Assembly (NCBI GenBank): GCA_021780975.1
Contig: JAJXXS010000102.1
Coordinates: forward strand, 1 to 10,481
DNA: 10,481 nt
Direction of reading: 5' to 3'
Source of the DNA: Pseudomonadota bacterium
Lineage (GTDB): Bacteria > Pseudomonadota > Gammaproteobacteria > Burkholderiales > Thiobacillaceae
This document shows positions 7,682-10,481 of this stretch, one piece after another (positions within the stretch are counted from its first letter, which is position 1; every line of letters begins with the position of its first letter). The position numbers were made by a program, and so were the translations under genes. The notes below the pieces were generated by a model. That model worked only from the letters and a program-made list of their open reading frames with translations, ran no database searches and was not told the DNA's origin.

Positions 7682-8863
7682 ATGGCCAGGCGCATCCTGT
7701 TTTTCGCCGAGGCCGTTACCCTGGCCCACGTGGCCCGCCCCCTCGCCCTGGCGGAGGGCCTGGGCGCGGACTGGGAAGTGCATCTCGCTTGCGCCCCCGG
7801 CTATGCCCGCTTTGTCCGCGCACCCTGGAAGCACCACCCCCTTGGCAGCATTTCCTCCGCGGCCTTTTTGGCCGCCCTGGCCAAGGGTCGGCCGCTATAT
7901 GACATCTCCACCCTGAATCGCTACGTGCAGGAAGACCTGGCCCTCCTGGCGCGGGTCAAACCCGAGGTCGTCGTGGGGGATTTCCGTCTTTCCCTTTCCG
8001 TCAGCGCGCGCAAGGCTGGCGTGCCCTATCTCAACATCACCAATGCGTACTGGAGTCCCTACGCGAAGATAGATTACCCGGCTCCTGAACACTCCTTGGT
8101 CAAGGCCTTCGGCCCCTTTCTGGCCACGGCGCTCTTTCGCTTGGCGCGGCCCCTCATTTTTGCCATGCATGCCCGCCCCCTGAATGCCCTGCGCAAGCAA
8201 TACGGCCTGGTGCCTCTGCCGGCGGATGTGCGCTATACCTACACCGACGCCGATCAAGTGCTGTATGCGGATGTTCCCGATTTCATCCCCATGGGGCCGC
8301 TTCCAGAGAGTCACCATTTCTTGGGACCGGTACTGTGGAATCCGCCAGTCGCCCTCCCCCCCTGGTGGGAAGAGGCCACGAGCAAGGGACCATGGGTTTA
8401 TCTCACTTTGGGCAGTTCGGGCAAGGCAGAGCTTCTGCACCGCCTGCTGCAGGTTTTGCAGGAGTTTGAGTTACCCGTGGTCGTCGCGACCGCCGGACGA
8501 GCCGGCAGCTTGCCGGCCGGGATATACGCTGCCGAATACCTCCCCGGGCTGGAAGCTTGCCGGTGCGCGCGCCTGGTCATCTGCAACGGCGGCAGCCCCA
8601 CCTGCCAGCAGGCTTTGGCAGCCGGCACACCCATTTTGGGGCTGCCCAGCAACCTGGACCAGTTTCTCAATATGCAGGCGGTGGAAAGAATCGGCGCCGG
8701 CCGTCTGGTGCGAGCTGATCGTGCCTGTGCCGAAATTCTGCGATCCACCGTGGTTACGTTGTTCGATGAACCGGGCCATCTCAGCGCCGCGCGCGACATG
8801 GCGTCCACTTATCATCGATATCCCGCCCCCCAGCGCTTTGCTGGCCGGTTGGCCACAATTTGA
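7682..8863 (+). CDS. GT-B glycosyltransferase, GT1/MGT-like
   Basis: A 393-residue cytosolic or membrane-associated enzyme predicted to move a sugar from a nucleotide sugar to an unknown acceptor. The N-terminal GT-B half starts RILFFAEAVTLAHVARPLALA; H16 sits where GT1 enzymes carry the catalytic histidine. The linker region leads to LTLGSSG (241-247), the start of the C-terminal donor-binding half. The donor motif spans about 299-340, VICNGGSPTCQQALAAGTPILGLP then DQFLN, with D326-Q327 as in UDP-sugar transferases. Asparagine 302 stands where most GT1 members have the histidine of HGG. A hydrophobic patch at about 147-166 may contact the membrane. It follows the prsT-like gene by 11 bases without its own clear ribosome binding site, suggesting co-transcription and a role in glycan synthesis. 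The exact sugar and acceptor cannot be told. Confidence 0.85.
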   Translation: MARRILFFAEAVTLAHVARPLALAEGLGADWEVHLACAPGYARFVRAPWKHHPLGSISSAAFLAALAKGRPLYDISTLNRYVQEDLALLARVKPEVVVGDFRLSLSVSARKAGVPYLNITNAYWSPYAKIDYPAPEHSLVKAFGPFLATALFRLARPLIFAMHARPLNALRKQYGLVPLPADVRYTYTDADQVLYADVPDFIPMGPLPESHHFLGPVLWNPPVALPPWWEEATSKGPWVYLTLGSSGKAELLHRLLQVLQEFELPVVVATAGRAGSLPAGIYAAEYLPGLEACRCARLVICNGGSPTCQQALAAGTPILGLPSNLDQFLNMQAVERIGAGRLVRADRACAEILRSTVVTLFDEPGHLSAARDMASTYHRYPAPQRFAGRLATI

Positions 8864-8929
8864 ACCTGCGCCGATTCGGCGTGTAGGGCTGATTCTACCG
8901 CCACCCGCCAGATTCTTGATTCGTAGCGG

Positions 8930-9664
8930 TCACGGCTTGGGCTGCTTTTCCAGTTGTTCTTGCCTTGTTGCGGGAACACCCATCCAGTATTCACCTGGCC
9001 CCACCCTGCTGCGCGCCTTTAAATAGGATAACGGTGCTACCGTTGCATCCTCGCCAATGGTGCAATATGGATTTATAACAGCGCCTGTTCCTATAACCGC
9101 GCCGTCTTTAATGGTAACTCCTGCGTTAATCTTGGCTCCCGCACCTATGGTTACGCCATTGCCGATACTCACTTTTTTATGAAAGATTTTTCCGGCGGCC
9201 ATGTAATGCCCGCTAATAATCGCTGCTTGCCCAAGCACGCAGTACTTCCCTATCTCAATCAGTGGCGGATCAACTAACTGCGATGATCCGTAGCTCCCCT
9301 TACCTATCTTGCATCCCAAGGCCTTGTAAATCGTGCGCATCAAAGGAATGGGCAAGAGATTCGATAAAATAAATGGAAAGAAAAAGAACAGATAGAACAG
9401 AACATATATCTGGTACGCGAATTCCTCTCGTGATCCTTCGCGCTTTCCTCCTTCGACCAATGGCAAAAATCGAAGAACAACCCGGTGAACGACAATGCCG
9501 AGAAGATAGACAAGTCCCAAGCAGAGCATAACGCCGACAACGCTGCGATAGGCCCCGAGAGGCAATTGCTTAACCGCTAAGTATGCGCCACCGCCGCCCA
9601 GTGAAAGGATGGCAAGCAACAGAAGGAAAAAAAGGCCCAATTGGGTTAGCGAGATTTCTCTCAT
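8930..9664 (-). CDS. Membrane-anchored hexapeptide-repeat (left-handed beta-helix) putative acyltransferase
   Basis: A 244-residue protein with three predicted membrane helices (about 8-30, 41-65 and 85-108), then a left-handed beta-helix domain. The hexapeptide ladder is visible from about residue 119 to 222: KIGKGS, EIGKYCVLGQAAI, VSIGNGVTIGAGAKINAGVTIKDG, then AVIGTGAVI and CTIGEDATV. It ends with WMGVPA (227-232), like the GNPA closing motif of trimeric acetyltransferases. H153 (in ISGHYM) is a candidate catalytic histidine. The LbH part recalls the C-terminal region of Pls/PosA-type proteins. Acylation of a lipid-linked or surface sugar is the likely role; substrate unknown. It is convergent with the glycosyltransferase gene. 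GC is much lower than in the genes to the left (19 of 60 bases G or C at 9361-9420), hinting at transfer. Confidence 0.8.
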   Translation of the reverse strand: MREISLTQLGLFFLLLLAILSLGGGGAYLAVKQLPLGAYRSVVGVMLCLGLVYLLGIVVHRVVLRFLPLVEGGKREGSREEFAYQIYVLFYLFFFFPFILSNLLPIPLMRTIYKALGCKIGKGSYGSSQLVDPPLIEIGKYCVLGQAAIISGHYMAAGKIFHKKVSIGNGVTIGAGAKINAGVTIKDGAVIGTGAVINPYCTIGEDATVAPLSYLKARSRVGPGEYWMGVPATRQEQLEKQPKP

Positions 9665-9672
9665 TGATGGTG

Positions 9673-9678
9673 CCCTCT
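9673..9678 (-). promoter_or_regulatory. Ribosome binding site of the hexapeptide-repeat acyltransferase
   Basis: On the minus strand AGAGGG lies eight bases before the ATG at 9664, a normal spacing that supports this start over other in-frame starts. The same bases lie inside a tiny eight-codon open frame whose stop overlaps the gene's start. Confidence 0.55.
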
Positions 9679-9757
9679 CGCATCCATGTTCTCATCCTAA
9701 CGCGCCAGTCGGGACACCTTTTTACCATACGCCACTTTGGGGTTGCCAAATAGAGAA

Positions 9758-9785
9758 ACAAAAAGGGCCCTCAGGCCCTTTTTGT
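9758..9785 (-). terminator. Intrinsic terminator downstream of the PEP-CTERM gene
   Basis: A perfect 12-base-pair stem (ACAAAAAGGGCC paired with GGCCCTTTTTGT) surrounds a four-base loop, 9770-9773. Read on the minus strand, the hairpin is followed by TTTTTGTTTCT, a good U-tract, and it starts 21 bases beyond the stop codon of the PEP-CTERM gene. The stem's own A and T runs make it structurally bidirectional, but no plus-strand gene ends here. It implies that the acyltransferase gene downstream has its own promoter in 9665-9757. Confidence 0.88.
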
Positions 9786-9806
9786 CCACGCCAGCCAAGT
9801 AGTCGC

Positions 9807-10481
9807 CTATTGGACGTTGCTCTTCTTGCGACGACGAGCTAGACCCAGAGCGCCCAGGCCCAAGCCTAGCAAAGCAAGGGATGCGGGCTCCGGCACCGTA
9901 AAGGAGGAACTGGCATCCGACTGAAAAAGGAAGTCTGGTCCAGACAGGCCATTCGTACTTCCCACACTAAAGGGAGTAGAGCCCCCCGGACAAACGTGCC
10001 CCCCTTGGGTGTCGCAAAGGAATCCGCTTGATGTATCAAGACCATGTGAAGGGTCAGCCTGAATAAATGGATCGGCGTTGGAAGAATTGGTGGGCATGAA
10101 GAGTTTCACGTTTGTGAAAGGATTCAGGAAATAATTATGATCAAGGCTAGCCATATTCACCTGGATATCCAAAAGAGCGAGCCCGCCACCTGAAATTGTA
10201 TTCACCCCAGTCCACTGGTTGCTCAGATGCTGATCCAAAGCACCGCCATTGAGAGAGAAGACGGAGAAGTTGGCACCACCACCAGGCAAAATCGAACCTG
10301 AAAGAATCATGGTGCCAGACTTGTAGCCAGTGCCCGAATTTTGGTCTGCGGGCGCCCCTGCTTGGTTAGCCCAAATTTGGAAAAAGTTGTCCCCTCCGGC
10401 AACGGTCTGGAAAATGGCGGTGCCGGGTGCACCCGCAACGACCTTTTCTTGGAAGCCGGCCACCATGGTTAATTGGGTACC
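9807..10481 (-). CDS. PEP-CTERM sorting-signal surface protein, N-terminus outside the window
   Basis: The visible 224 residues end in a textbook PEP-CTERM tail: VPEPASLALLGLGLGALGL followed by ARRRKK, that is the PEP motif, a hydrophobic helix and a basic cluster. Such proteins are exported, recognised by a membrane exosortase that cuts at the PEP motif, and usually end up at the cell surface or in the matrix. The frame is still open at the right edge (five more codons before the first visible ATG at 10466) and that ATG is not followed by a signal peptide, so the true start lies beyond the window. The ectodomain is rich in G, S, N and T with few charges. It contains GTGYKSGTMILSGSI and, just before the tail, GPDFLFQSDASSSF, segments I recall as common in PEP-CTERM proteins of floc- and biofilm-forming bacteria; membership of the PepA flocculation family is possible but unproven. 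Confidence 0.9.
   Translation of the reverse strand, partial: GTQLTMVAGFQEKVVAGAPGTAIFQTVAGGDNFFQIWANQAGAPADQNSGTGYKSGTMILSGSILPGGGANFSVFSLNGGALDQHLSNQWTGVNTISGGGLALLDIQVNMASLDHNYFLNPFTNVKLFMPTNSSNADPFIQADPSHGLDTSSGFLCDTQGGHVCPGGSTPFSVGSTNGLSGPDFLFQSDASSSFTVPEPASLALLGLGLGALGLARRRKKSNVQ

Noticed and set aside
8869..8881. Small hairpin (CGCCG-ATT-CGGCG) after the glycosyltransferase stop, considered as a terminator between the convergent genes
   Set aside because: The stem has only five pairs and no T-run follows on either strand; not enough to call an intrinsic terminator.
10471..10481. The last 11 bases (AATTGGGTACC) resemble the KpnI side of a common cloning-vector polylinker
   Set aside because: The reading frame of the PEP-CTERM gene runs through these bases without a stop and the encoded residues fit the protein, so a natural sequence with a chance match is more likely; checking reads across the edge would settle it.

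Overview
The window looks like a chromosomal segment of a GC-rich proteobacterium, most likely a betaproteobacterium. This is inferred from the tandem retraction ATPases pilT-pilU divergent to a yggS-proC-yggT-yggU cluster, and from a PrsT-type TPR lipoprotein and a PEP-CTERM protein, both hallmarks of exosortase-carrying, exopolysaccharide-making Gram-negatives. No rRNA, tRNA, CRISPR, transposase or integrase was seen. No gene-free stretch exceeds 300 bases; the longest gaps are 4718-4895 and 9665-9806.

Left block (1-2492, minus strand): four housekeeping genes in one compact unit, yggS (PLP homeostasis), proC (proline biosynthesis), yggT (membrane protein) and yggU (DUF167), each overlapping the next by 1-4 bases. 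A further minus-strand gene may begin at base 27 and leave the window. Centre-left (2525-4717, plus strand): pilT (GTG start) and pilU, the type IV pilus retraction ATPases, 21 bases apart. They are divergent from yggS, with only 32 bases between the two annotated starts.

Centre-right (4718-8863, plus strand): a 178-base intergenic region with a good ribosome binding site and a 20-base near-perfect inverted repeat precedes a 924-residue TPR lipoprotein resembling PrsT. It is followed 11 bases later by a GT-B glycosyltransferase, so the two are probably co-transcribed. Right block (8930-10481, minus strand, convergent): a membrane-anchored hexapeptide-repeat (left-handed beta-helix) putative acyltransferase of clearly lower GC, a strong intrinsic terminator, and the 3' part of a gene for a PEP-CTERM surface protein cut by the window edge.

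Read together, the right-hand 5.6 kb resembles a detached accessory module of an exosortase/exopolysaccharide system: assembly lipoprotein, sugar transferase, possible sugar acyltransferase and a sorted surface protein. The exosortase itself, PrsK/PrsR and the polysaccharide polymerisation genes are not in the window, so this linkage is an inference. No wholly new system is evident. The points most worth checking are the split prsT context, the altered glycosyltransferase and YggS motifs, the inverted repeat upstream of prsT, and the low-GC acyltransferase.
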